Positions 51,214-59,097 of a stretch of DNA of 64,000 nt are shown here, piece by piece; the first letter of the stretch is position 1; each line of letters opens with the position of its first letter. The position numbers and the translations under genes were made by a program. Source of the DNA: Hydrocarboniphaga sp965279055 (lineage in GTDB: Bacteria; Pseudomonadota; Gammaproteobacteria; Nevskiales; Nevskiaceae); contig NZ_OZ257125.1 in NCBI RefSeq assembly GCF_965279055.1, positions 1,240,001-1,304,000 on the forward strand, written 5' to 3'. Under the pieces are notes generated by a model that was given only the letters and a program-made list of their open reading frames with translations, made no database searches and was not told where the DNA came from.

Positions 51214-53025
51214 ATGGGCATCGAACTCGACAGCGAATTGCGTGACGACTTTCTGACCGAAAGCCGCGAGCTGCTGTCGCGCCTCGCCGAGCAGCTGGTC
51301 GATCTGGAACGCAGCCCGGACGATCGCGAACTGCTCAACGCGGTGTTCCGCGGCTTCCACACGATCAAGGGCAGCGCCGGCTTTTTCGAGCTGAACTCGG
51401 TGGTCAGGCTGGCGCATGCGGCGGAGGAAATCTTCGGCCTGCTGCGCGCCGGCCGTTGCAAGCTCGACCCCTCGGTGCTCGATGCGGTGCTCGAAGCACT
51501 CGACGGCCTGCGCGAGATGCTCGGCGCCGTCGCCGCCGGCCGCGAACCGGCCGAGGCCAACGCCGAGCTGATCGAAGTGCTGCAGTTTCTGGCGGCGGGC
51601 GACGGCGAGGCCGTGGTGGATGCCGCACCGGTGGAAGTCACCTCTGCGGGTATTCCGGCGGATCCTTTCAGCGACGACGAGTTCGAGAAGCTGCTGGATC
51701 AGTTGCAGTCACAACCGAAAACTCCCTCCCCCGCGTGCGGGGGAGGGGCCGGGGTGGGGGCGGAAGTCACGGCGCTGCCGTTGCAGACGCCCCCATCCCA
51801 GCCTTCCCCCGCAAGCGGGGGAAGGAGCCCGGAAGCCGACCCGGAACAGACCTCGATCCGTGTCGACACCCAGCGCCTCGACCAGGTCATGGATCTGCTC
51901 GGCGAACTGGTGCTGGTGCGCAACCGCATCAAGACGCTGGGCGCGGTCGGCGTCAGCGCCGAGTTGCGCAAGGCATTCTCCGAACTCGACGTGACCACCT
52001 CGGGCCTGCAGAACCAGGTCACGCGGATGCGTATGCAGCCGATCCGCAAACTGTTCTCGCGTTTCCCGAAGCTGGCGCGCGACACCGCACGCAAGCTGGG
52101 CAAGCAGGTCGAGGTCGAGCGCTTTGGCGAAGACACCGAACTCGACAAGTCCCTGATCGAAGCGCTTGGCGATCCGCTGATGCATATGGTGCGCAATGCC
52201 ATCGACCACGGCCTGGAAATGCCCGAGCTGCGGCTCAAGGCCGGCAAGCCGGCCGCCGGCCGCGTGCTGCTGTCGGCCGAGCAGATGGGCGGGCAGATCG
52301 TCGTCACCATCAGTGACGACGGCGCCGGCATGAATCCCGACAGGCTGCGTGAAAAAGCGCTGGAAAAAGGCCTGATCAACGCCGCCGATGCCGCGCGCAT
52401 GAGCCGCGACGAATGCCTGCAGCTGATCTTCATGGCCGGCTTCTCGACCAAGGACCAGGTCACCGACCTGAGCGGACGCGGCGTCGGCATGGACGTGGTG
52501 CGCTCCAACATCCACGCACTCAACGGCGTGGTGTCGATCGAATCCGAGCCGGGCAAGGGCAGCACGATCCGCATGCGCCTGCCGCTGACGCTGGCGATCC
52601 AGCCGGTGCTGATGGTGCAGCGCGGAGTGCGGCTGTTCGCGATCCCGCTGCAGGCGGTGGAGGACGTGTTCTGCCTGAATCGCGACGCCGTGCAAATCAA
52701 TGGCAGCGGCTGGGAAACCTCGGCGTATCGCGACGGACGGCTGCGCCTGATACGCCTGTCGAGTTGGCTGGGGCTGGAAGATCTCGGCGACGAAATGGCG
52801 CGTCATGTGGTCGTGGTCAACGTCGACAACGAACGCTACGGCCTGATCGTCGGCAGCGTGCGGGGCCGCGAGGAAATCGTCGTCAAATCGCTGGGGCGCT
52901 TGCTCAAGGGCCTGGCCGGGGTTGCCGGCGGCACCGTCACCAGTGACGGCCGCATCGCCCTGATCCTGGAACTGCCGGGCCTGGTCTCGGCCTACGAACG
53001 CGCTCATACGGCAGGACTGCGCTGA
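51214..53025 (+). CDS. cheA: Chemotaxis histidine kinase CheA
   Basis: 603 residues, shorter than typical CheA. P1 Hpt has phospho-His49 (FRGFHTIKGSAGFF). Where P2 is expected there is only a linker (about 130-215) containing an in-frame palindromic repeat. P3 dimerisation starts near 210 (IRVDTQRLDQVMDLLGELVL). P4 ATPase has MHMVRNAIDHGLEMP (N box), ISDDGAGMNPDRL and GRGVGMDVVRSNI. P5 CheW-like starts near 460 (AIQPVLMVQRGVRLFAIPLQ). Phosphotransfer to CheY may lack a dedicated P2 dock. Overlaps motC by TGATG. Confidence 0.95.
   Translation: MGIELDSELRDDFLTESRELLSRLAEQLVDLERSPDDRELLNAVFRGFHTIKGSAGFFELNSVVRLAHAAEEIFGLLRAGRCKLDPSVLDAVLEALDGLREMLGAVAAGREPAEANAELIEVLQFLAAGDGEAVVDAAPVEVTSAGIPADPFSDDEFEKLLDQLQSQPKTPSPACGGGAGVGAEVTALPLQTPPSQPSPASGGRSPEADPEQTSIRVDTQRLDQVMDLLGELVLVRNRIKTLGAVGVSAELRKAFSELDVTTSGLQNQVTRMRMQPIRKLFSRFPKLARDTARKLGKQVEVERFGEDTELDKSLIEALGDPLMHMVRNAIDHGLEMPELRLKAGKPAAGRVLLSAEQMGGQIVVTISDDGAGMNPDRLREKALEKGLINAADAARMSRDECLQLIFMAGFSTKDQVTDLSGRGVGMDVVRSNIHALNGVVSIESEPGKGSTIRMRLPLTLAIQPVLMVQRGVRLFAIPLQAVEDVFCLNRDAVQINGSGWETSAYRDGRLRLIRLSSWLGLEDLGDEMARHVVVVNVDNERYGLIVGSVRGREEIVVKSLGRLLKGLAGVAGGTVTSDGRIALILELPGLVSAYERAHTAGLR
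51722..51832. repeat. Family C palindromic repeat inside cheA
   Basis: CTCCCCCGCGTGCGGGGGAG ... GCGGAAGTCACGGCG ... CCTTCCCCCGCAAGCGGGGG. The same pairing occurs in intergenic position at 56711-56817. Here it is translated as about residues 170-207 of CheA (TPSPACGGGAGVGAEVTALP onward) without breaking the frame. Confidence 0.8.
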
Positions 53026-53765
53026 TGGATATTCTGAGTATCGTTTCGGCGATCCTGGCCTTCGTCGTGCTGATCGTCGGCACGATCCTGAAAGGCGCGA
53101 ACCCGATGGCGCTGCTGTCGCCGGCGGCGTTCGTGATCGTCATCATCGGCACCACGTCGTCGGTGATGATGCAGATGCCGATGAAGACCTTCATCCACGG
53201 GCTCAAGCTCGGCAAATGGATCTTCAAGCCGCCGACACACAACGGCGCCGAGCTGATCGCCAAGATCGTCGAGTGGAGCAACGCCGCGCGCAAGCAGGGC
53301 CTGCTCGCGCTGGAATCCAGCGTCGAAGGCGAGACCGATCATTTCATCAAGAAGGGCCTGCAGATGCTGGTCGACGGCGCCGAGCCGGAAGTCATCCGCG
53401 GCACGCTGGAAGTCGAGCTGTCGGTCTCCGAGCACCACGATCTGGCCGGAGCCAAGGTGTTCGAAGCCTTCGGCATCTACGCGCCGACGCTGGGCATCAT
53501 CGGCGCGGTGATGGGCCTGATGGCGGTGATGGCCAACCTGGCCGATCCGACCAAGCTCGGCCACGGCATCGCCGCGGCTTTCGTCGCGACGATCTACGGC
53601 ATCGGCTCGGCCAACATGTTCTTCCTGCCGATGGCGGCCAAGCTCAAGTCGGTGATCGGTGACCAGACCCGCGTGCGCGAAATGATCATCGAAGGCCTGA
53701 TCGGCATCAGCCAGGGCGACAACCCGCGCAATATCGAGGTGCGGCTGCAGGGTTATTTGCACTGA
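53025..53765 (+). CDS. motC: Flagellar motor stator protein MotC (MotA family)
   Basis: 246 residues, four membrane helices: IVSAILAFVVLIVGTILKGA, LLSPAAFVIVIIGTTSSVMM, then after a large cytoplasmic loop IYAPTLGIIGAVMGLMAVMA and GIAAAFVATIYGIGSANMFF. This is the MotC/PomA-like subgroup encoded between cheA and motD in pseudomonads. With MotD it forms a proton- or sodium-driven stator. Start overlaps the cheA stop. Confidence 0.94.
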   Translation: MDILSIVSAILAFVVLIVGTILKGANPMALLSPAAFVIVIIGTTSSVMMQMPMKTFIHGLKLGKWIFKPPTHNGAELIAKIVEWSNAARKQGLLALESSVEGETDHFIKKGLQMLVDGAEPEVIRGTLEVELSVSEHHDLAGAKVFEAFGIYAPTLGIIGAVMGLMAVMANLADPTKLGHGIAAAFVATIYGIGSANMFFLPMAAKLKSVIGDQTRVREMIIEGLIGISQGDNPRNIEVRLQGYLH

Positions 53766-53785
53766 TGTCTTGCCGGACCGCAATT

Positions 53786-53838
53786 TACATCCCCTCTCCC
53801 GGCGCCGCGCGCCACCCGCTCCCGCACGCGGGAGAGGG
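53786..53838. repeat. Palindromic repeat, family C
   Basis: CCCTCTCCCGGCGCCGCGCG, then ACGCGGGAGAGGG, between motC and motD, which are normally adjacent or overlapping. Confidence 0.7.
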
Positions 53839-53848
53839 CAGTTAGGCC

Positions 53849-54928
53849 ATGGCCCGTAAGAAACCCCACGAAGACCACGTCAACCATGAAGCCTGGGCGA
53901 TCCCCTATGGCGACATGCTGGTGCTGCTGCTCGCCTTGTTCGTGGTGATGTATGCGGTGTCCTCGGTCAACGAAGGCAAGTACCGCGTGCTCGCCGATTC
54001 GCTCAATGCCGAATTCAGCGGTGCGCCGCGATCGATCGCGCCCTTGCAGATCGGCGGCAAGCAGACCGGTAACGAGGCCGACAGCCGGTCGAGCATGATG
54101 CGCCAGCGTGCGGCGCAGACCGCCGGCGGGCCGATGCCGCGCAAGGTCGCCGTAGCCGAGACGATCCCGGCGCGGCTGCCGATGCCGGTGCATCCGGGCA
54201 TCACCGACGCCAAGCCTGTCGGTGCCAGTGCCGGCGGCGGCGCCGGGCGCACGGCCGACGAGCGTCGCGCGCTGCAGAAAATGGGCGCGGAAATCGAAGA
54301 CGCACTCGGCACGCTGGTCAAGCAGAACATGGTGCGCGTGCGCGCCAGCGAGCAGACGCTGGAAGTGGAAATACGCGCCGACATCCTGTTCCCGAGCGGC
54401 TCGTCGCAGCTGGCGGACCAGGCAAGGCCGGTGCTCGGCAAGGTCGCCGACATCCTGAAAAAATTTCCGAACCCGATGCGGGTCGAAGGTCACACCGATT
54501 CGCTGCCGATCAGCAACGCGGTGTTCCCGAGCAACTGGGAGCTGTCGTCGGCGCGCGCGGCCAGCGTCGTGCACCTGTTCGTCAAGCAGGGCATCGAACC
54601 GACGCAGCTCAGCGTCGCCGGCTTCGGCGAATTCCGCCCGGCCGGCGACAACGCGACGCTGGAGGGTCGCAACCGCAATCGCCGCGTCGTCGTCGTCGTG
54701 CTGGCGCGCGACAGCGACGCGCTGAAGCAAATCGGCGACGGTAGCGAAGCCGGCGCGGCCGAGGCCAAGCCGGCCGCAAAGCCCGCAGCCGAAGCGTCCG
54801 CAACTGCGGTGCCCACAACCGCGCCACCCACAACCGCGCCACCCGCAACCGCGCCACCCGCAACCGCGGCGCAGGCCGGCACCCCGCCGGATGTCGCCGC
54901 GGCCGGCACGCCCGCACCGACGCCGTAG
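53849..54928 (+). CDS. motD: Flagellar motor stator protein MotD (MotB family)
   Basis: 359 residues. N-terminal cytoplasmic stretch, then one helix with the ion-binding motif: WAIPYGDMLVLLLALFVVMY, with candidate Asp22. The C-terminal OmpA-like peptidoglycan-binding domain (about 170-295) has DILFPSGSSQLADQARPVLG, VEGHTDSLPI and GFGEFRPAGDNATLEGRNRN. A 65-residue low-complexity tail rich in Pro/Ala/Thr follows, longer than usual. Confidence 0.94.
   Translation: MARKKPHEDHVNHEAWAIPYGDMLVLLLALFVVMYAVSSVNEGKYRVLADSLNAEFSGAPRSIAPLQIGGKQTGNEADSRSSMMRQRAAQTAGGPMPRKVAVAETIPARLPMPVHPGITDAKPVGASAGGGAGRTADERRALQKMGAEIEDALGTLVKQNMVRVRASEQTLEVEIRADILFPSGSSQLADQARPVLGKVADILKKFPNPMRVEGHTDSLPISNAVFPSNWELSSARAASVVHLFVKQGIEPTQLSVAGFGEFRPAGDNATLEGRNRNRRVVVVVLARDSDALKQIGDGSEAGAAEAKPAAKPAAEASATAVPTTAPPTTAPPATAPPATAAQAGTPPDVAAAGTPAPTP
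54812..54871. repeat. 15-bp tandem repeat in motD tail
   Basis: Four units of CCCACAACCGCGCCA and near-variants, encoding repeated P-T-T-A-P / P-A-T-A-P blocks. Copy number could vary by slippage without shifting frame. Confidence 0.85.
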
Positions 54929-54938
54929 GCGCCGATAA

Positions 54939-54966
54939 CCTGGTCATTCCCGCGGGAACGACCAGG
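54939..54966 (+). terminator. Hairpin after motD
   Basis: CCTGGTCATTCCCGCGGGAACGACC-type near-perfect palindrome ten bases past the motD stop. No T-run, so termination strength is uncertain. Confidence 0.5.
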
Positions 54967-55073
54967 TTCGTCTGCCGCGTTTCAGGATACGTAACGCAGG
55001 ATTTTCGTACACGCCGCTGGCGCTGTTCTTGCGTAGAGCCTGTGCAGGTATCCGCTAACGATGGCGCTGACCC

Positions 55074-55664
55074 ATGCAAATGAATGTCGCCTGCGCGTTA
55101 CGCGAGCAGGCAAGCGAGGCTGTTGACGATGCTCATGTCGGGCCGCGCGTCGAGTATCACGAAAGGGGCGAGCTGGTGCGTCGCCTGTTCGAACAACACA
55201 ACCGCGCGCTGATCGGCTTTCTGGCGGCGCGGCTGCAGTCCGAGGCCGAGGCGCACGACGTGGCGCAGGAAGCCTATGTGCGACTGCTGCAGCTTGAACA
55301 ACCCTCGGCGGTGAGCTTCATGCGCGCCCATCTTTTTTCGATCGCGTCCAACCTGGCCATCGACCGCCTGCGTCATCGCCAGGTACTCAACCGCAACTCG
55401 CCGCAGAGTTTCTTCGAGGACCTGCTGACCCGGCCCGGTCCGGAGCGCGCGGTGCTGGCTCAGCAGGAGCTGGGCGTGATCAAGGACGCGCTGCGCGAGC
55501 TGCCGGAGAAATGCCGGCGGGTGTTCGCGCTGCATGTCTTCGGTGAACAGAGCGTGCAGGAGATCGCCAAGGCGATGAACCTGACCGACCGCATGATCCG
55601 CCACTACATCGCGCGGGCGATGGCCACCTGCCACCAACGAATGGACGAGAGCGCCAAGGCCTGA
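55074..55664 (+). CDS. FecI-type ECF sigma factor
   Basis: 196 residues. Region 2: LVRRLFEQHNRALIGFLAAR, EAHDVAQEAYVRLLQLEQ; region 4: LRELPEKCRRVFALHVFGEQ, SVQEIAKAMNLTDRMIRHYI, ARAMATCHQRM. This is the FecI subgroup, directed by an adjacent FecR and an STN-containing receptor, both present downstream. It occupies the place of ParA/CheW genes that follow motD in Pseudomonas. Confidence 0.92.
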   Translation: MQMNVACALREQASEAVDDAHVGPRVEYHERGELVRRLFEQHNRALIGFLAARLQSEAEAHDVAQEAYVRLLQLEQPSAVSFMRAHLFSIASNLAIDRLRHRQVLNRNSPQSFFEDLLTRPGPERAVLAQQELGVIKDALRELPEKCRRVFALHVFGEQSVQEIAKAMNLTDRMIRHYIARAMATCHQRMDESAKA

Positions 55665-55694
55665 AATGCGGGACAATCGTCGGGGGAGCCGACG

Positions 55695-56702
55695 ATGACC
55701 AACGACCAAACCCGCTTATCGCGTACCGAGCAGGCCGGCCTGTGGTGGGTGCGGCTGCGCGAAGCCGACATCGCGCCCGAGGAAATCGCGCAATGGCTGG
55801 ACTGGTGCCAGAGCGATCCGGCCAATCTAGAAGCCTTTGAAAACATCGAGAACCTCGGCGGCCGCTTGCAGACGCTGGACGCCGAGACCCGGGCCGCACT
55901 GACCCGCGAGCTGCTGGACGAGCCGGCGCCGGCCGCCTCCGCCGATCCGTCGAGGCGTCGTTCGCGCCGCTGGATGCTGCCGATGTCGCTGGCCGCCAGC
56001 CTGGTGGTCGCCGGCTCGCTGTGGTGGATGAATCGCGCCGCCGCGCCGCCGGCCCGTGTCTACCAGACCGCGCGTGCCGAGCAGCAGGACTTCAAGCTCG
56101 ACGACGGCTCGCAACTGGCGCTCGGCGCGATGTCCTCGGTCTCGGTTTCCTACAGCGAAGCGGCACGCCGCCTGGCGCTGGACGCCGGCGAAGCCTATTT
56201 CACGGTCGCGCCGAACCCGTCGCGGCCGTTCGTGGTGCAGGTTGGCCCGCTGCGCGTCACCGCGGTCGGCACCGCGTTCAACATCCGCCGCAGTGGCGAT
56301 CAGGTCGAGGTCGCGGTGGTGCACGGCATCGTCGACGTGCGCGAAGTCGATGCCGGTGCCGATGATGCGCAGGCGAGGCAGCAGCTGCGTGTCGAGGCCG
56401 GCCACCAGATCGCGGCGGGCGCCGGCGCCTGGGCGGTGCGAGCAGCCGATCCGAATCAGGCGCTGTCCTGGCGCAGCGGCAGCATGGCCTTCGTCGACGA
56501 AGACCTGGCGCTGGTGGTCTCCCATCTCAATCGCTACGCCGAGCATCCGGTGGTGCTGGTCGATCCGGCGCTCGGCAAGCTGCGCTACACCGGCAGCGTC
56601 GTGCAGGGGCGCGAGGACGACTGGGTGCGCGCGATCGAGGCGGTGTTCCCGGTACGCGCGCTACGCGACGATCGCGGCCGCGTGCTGTTGTCGCAGAGAT
56701 AG
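55695..56702 (+). CDS. FecR-type anti-sigma/signal transducer
   Basis: 335 residues. N-terminal DUF4880-type sigma-binding segment (AGLWWVRLREADIAPEEIAQ, WLDWCQSDPANLEAFENIEN), one membrane helix near 95-115 (MLPMSLAASLVVAGSLWWMN), then a periplasmic FecR domain with DDGSQLALGAMSSVSVSYSE, RRLALDAGEAYFTVAPNPSR, PFVVQVGPLRVTAVGTAFNI. It would relay receptor occupancy to the ECF sigma factor 30 bases upstream. Confidence 0.93.
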   Translation: MTNDQTRLSRTEQAGLWWVRLREADIAPEEIAQWLDWCQSDPANLEAFENIENLGGRLQTLDAETRAALTRELLDEPAPAASADPSRRRSRRWMLPMSLAASLVVAGSLWWMNRAAAPPARVYQTARAEQQDFKLDDGSQLALGAMSSVSVSYSEAARRLALDAGEAYFTVAPNPSRPFVVQVGPLRVTAVGTAFNIRRSGDQVEVAVVHGIVDVREVDAGADDAQARQQLRVEAGHQIAAGAGAWAVRAADPNQALSWRSGSMAFVDEDLALVVSHLNRYAEHPVVLVDPALGKLRYTGSVVQGREDDWVRAIEAVFPVRALRDDRGRVLLSQR

Positions 56703-56710
56703 GCTTGTCT

Positions 56711-56817
56711 CCTTCCCCCGCTTGCGGGGGAAGGCCGGGATGGGGGCGAGTCGTTAAAGAGTTGCGCCGTGACTTCCGCCCCCACGCTGGCCCTCCCTCG
56801 CAGGCGGGGGAGGGAAG
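56711..56817. repeat. Palindromic repeat, family C
   Basis: CTTCCCCCGCTTGCGGGGGA and inverted CCCTCCCTCGCAGGCGGGGG, with GTGACTTCCGCCCC between. It closely parallels the copy embedded in cheA. It separates fecR from the amine oxidase gene. Confidence 0.8.
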
Positions 56818-56897
56818 CCGTCGCATTTCCGTTTTAGAGCCGTCGCCCGTTTAACGCTCCAACAGCCAGACGCCAGGATGCGCAGAAAAACCGACCT

Positions 56898-58496
56898 ATG
56901 AGCGAGTCTTTGATCCCGAGCAACATGAGCCGCCGCGACCTGCTGGCGATGATCGGCCTGGTCGCCGGCAGCGGCGCCAGCTACCGCGCGATGGCCAGCA
57001 TGGGCCTGGTCGCCGAGTCCACCTACAAGGGGCCGATCAAGCTCGACGGCGGCGCCAAGGGCAAGTCGGTGCTGATCCTCGGCGCCGGCCACGCCGGCTC
57101 GGTCGCCGCGTATGAACTGCGCAAGGCCGGCTACAAGGTGCAGATCCTCGAGTACAACGAGCGCGTCGGTGGCCGTTGCTGGACCCTGCGCGGCGGCGAC
57201 ACCTTCACCGAACTCGGTGGCGCCACCCAGACCTGCGGCTTCGACCCGGGCCTGTACGTCAATCCGGGTCCGTGGCGCATTCCATTCCATCACCGCGCGC
57301 TGCTGTCGTACTGCAAGCTGTTCGGTGTCGCGCTCGAGCCCTTCGTGCAGGTCAACTACAACGCCTACCTGCACGGCACCGATGCCTTCGGCGGCAAGCC
57401 GCAGCGCTATCGCAACATTCACGCGGACTTCAACGGCCATGTCGCCGAACTGCTGGCCAAGTGCACGAGCCAGAAAAAGCTCGACGACACGGTCAGCAAG
57501 GAAGACACGGAAATCCTGCTGGAAGCGCTGAAGACCTGGGGCGCGCTGGACAAGGATTATCGCTACGAGCGCGGCCCGGAAAGCAGCGAGCGCCGTGGCT
57601 GGGAGAAGCCGCCCGGCGGCGGCATCGGCGGCGCGCCGGTTCCGTCGACGCCGATGACGGCGAGCGACGTGGTGCGCTCGCGCCTGTGGCAGCACCTGGC
57701 GATCGGCCAGCAGGTCGAATTCCAGACCACCTTGTTCCAGCCGGTCGGCGGCATGGACGGCGTCGCCAAGGCGTTTCAGCGCGAGATCGGCGATCTGGTG
57801 CGCTTTCGCAGCAAGGTCACCAAGATCGATCAGAGCGACAAGGGTGTCACCGTGACCTACGTCGATTCCAAGACCGGCGGCACGCCGATGACGGCGACGG
57901 CCGACTATTGCCTGTGCACGATTCCGTTGTCGGTGCTGAGCCAGATCGAGATCAAGGTCGGCGCCAAGATGGCGGCCGCGATCCGGGCGGTGCCTTACGA
58001 GGCGTCGGTCAAGATCGGCCTGCAGTTCAAGCGCCGTTTCTGGGAAGAAGACGACCACATCTACGGCGGCACCAGCTACACCGACATGCCGATCCGGCTG
58101 ATCGGTTATCCGAACACCGGCTATCACAACAGCGGCAAGGGCGTGCTGCTCGGCGGCTACATGTTCGGCCCCAATGCCTACGAATTCACCGCCATGTCGC
58201 CGGCCGACCGGGTCAAGCAGGCCGTCGAATACGGCTCGAAAATCCACACGCAGTACAAGAAGGAATTCGATAACGGCATCGCCGTCGGCTGGCATCGCGT
58301 GCCCTGGACCCTGGGCTGCGCCGGCAGCTGGACCGAAGAAACCCGCGCCGCGCATTACGACAACCTGTGCCAGCTCGACGGCCGCATCCTGCTCGCCGGC
58401 GAACATGCCTCGTATGTCAACGCCTGGCAGGAAGGCGCGCTGCTGTCGTCGCTGAATGCGATCGAGCGCCTGCACCAGCACGTGCAGACGCATTGA
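56898..58496 (+). CDS. Tat-exported flavin amine oxidase
   Basis: 532 residues. A twin-arginine signal (SRRDLLAMIGLV, residues 11-22) indicates folded export. FAD-binding: VLILGAGHAGSVAAYELRKA (GxGxxG) followed by YKVQILEYNERVGGRCWTLR; the C-terminal GRILLAGEHASYVNAWQEGA completes the flavin site. Belongs to the monoamine oxidase/tryptophan-monooxygenase-like group. Followed after ten bases by a cytochrome c gene, so electrons may leave to the cytochrome rather than O2. Substrate unknown. Confidence 0.88.
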   Translation: MSESLIPSNMSRRDLLAMIGLVAGSGASYRAMASMGLVAESTYKGPIKLDGGAKGKSVLILGAGHAGSVAAYELRKAGYKVQILEYNERVGGRCWTLRGGDTFTELGGATQTCGFDPGLYVNPGPWRIPFHHRALLSYCKLFGVALEPFVQVNYNAYLHGTDAFGGKPQRYRNIHADFNGHVAELLAKCTSQKKLDDTVSKEDTEILLEALKTWGALDKDYRYERGPESSERRGWEKPPGGGIGGAPVPSTPMTASDVVRSRLWQHLAIGQQVEFQTTLFQPVGGMDGVAKAFQREIGDLVRFRSKVTKIDQSDKGVTVTYVDSKTGGTPMTATADYCLCTIPLSVLSQIEIKVGAKMAAAIRAVPYEASVKIGLQFKRRFWEEDDHIYGGTSYTDMPIRLIGYPNTGYHNSGKGVLLGGYMFGPNAYEFTAMSPADRVKQAVEYGSKIHTQYKKEFDNGIAVGWHRVPWTLGCAGSWTEETRAAHYDNLCQLDGRILLAGEHASYVNAWQEGALLSSLNAIERLHQHVQTH

Positions 58497-58506
58497 GGAG
58501 CCCGAC

Positions 58507-58911
58507 ATGATCAAACTCAATCCGCTGTTGGTGTCCGCCGCCTTGCTGATCGCCAGCGGCAGTGCCTTTGCCGGCGACGTCTCCTTCAGCCGCGGTTATA
58601 CCTTCGAGGAGCGCAGCGGCCAGTCGATTTACGAGAACGTCTGCCAGGGCTGCCACATGGCCGACGCCAAGGGCGCCACCGGCGCCGGAACCTATCCGTC
58701 GCTGGTGGCCGATCCGCGGCTCGCTGCGAAAATGTATCCGGCGATGCTGGTGCTCAAAGGCCAGGGCGCGATGCCGGTGTTCGGCGATGTCATGGACGAC
58801 GAGCAGGTCGCCAACGTCGTCAACTACATTCGCAGCCATTTCGGCAACGCGTATACCGACAAGCTGACGCCGGCCGAAGTCGCCGCGCTGCGTCCGCCGA
58901 AGAAGCCGTAA
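58507..58911 (+). CDS. Periplasmic cytochrome c, partner of amine oxidase
   Basis: 134 residues with Sec signal (to about 22, SGSAFAG). Single heme motif CQGCH (Cys46, Cys49, His50); possible distal Met in GQGAMPVFGDVM. It folds as a class I cytochrome ending DEQVANVVNYIRSHFGNAYT. Coupled with the amine oxidase gene (ten-base gap, GAGGAG site), it likely accepts its electrons. Confidence 0.88.
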   Translation: MIKLNPLLVSAALLIASGSAFAGDVSFSRGYTFEERSGQSIYENVCQGCHMADAKGATGAGTYPSLVADPRLAAKMYPAMLVLKGQGAMPVFGDVMDDEQVANVVNYIRSHFGNAYTDKLTPAEVAALRPPKKP

Positions 58912-58919
58912 GCGGATCT

Positions 58920-59038
58920 TGCCTATCCCTCCGGGAGAGGTTGGCTCGCACCTTCGGGTGAGGGCGTTTCCGTTAGGCGCCAAAGTCGAGTCCCTGACCC
59001 GGCCCTTTGGGCCACCCTCTCCCGGAAGGTGAGGGCAA
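58920..59038. repeat. Palindromic repeat, family C, paired copies
   Basis: GCCTATCCCTCCGGGAGAGG ... GGTGAGGGCG, then GACCCGGCCCTTTGGGCCAC and CTCTCCCGGAAGGTGAGGGC. It occupies the cytochrome-receptor gap. Confidence 0.7.
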
Positions 59039-59097
59039 CACCGCACCTGCACGCTTCTTGCTCCAGCCCTGGAACGTAGAGCGGCAGAGGCCAGTAC

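Noticed and set aside
54931..54938. GCCGATAA (sigma-28 -10) after motD
   Set aside because: No -35-like element 11 bases upstream (CCCGCACC there), and it overlaps a hairpin.
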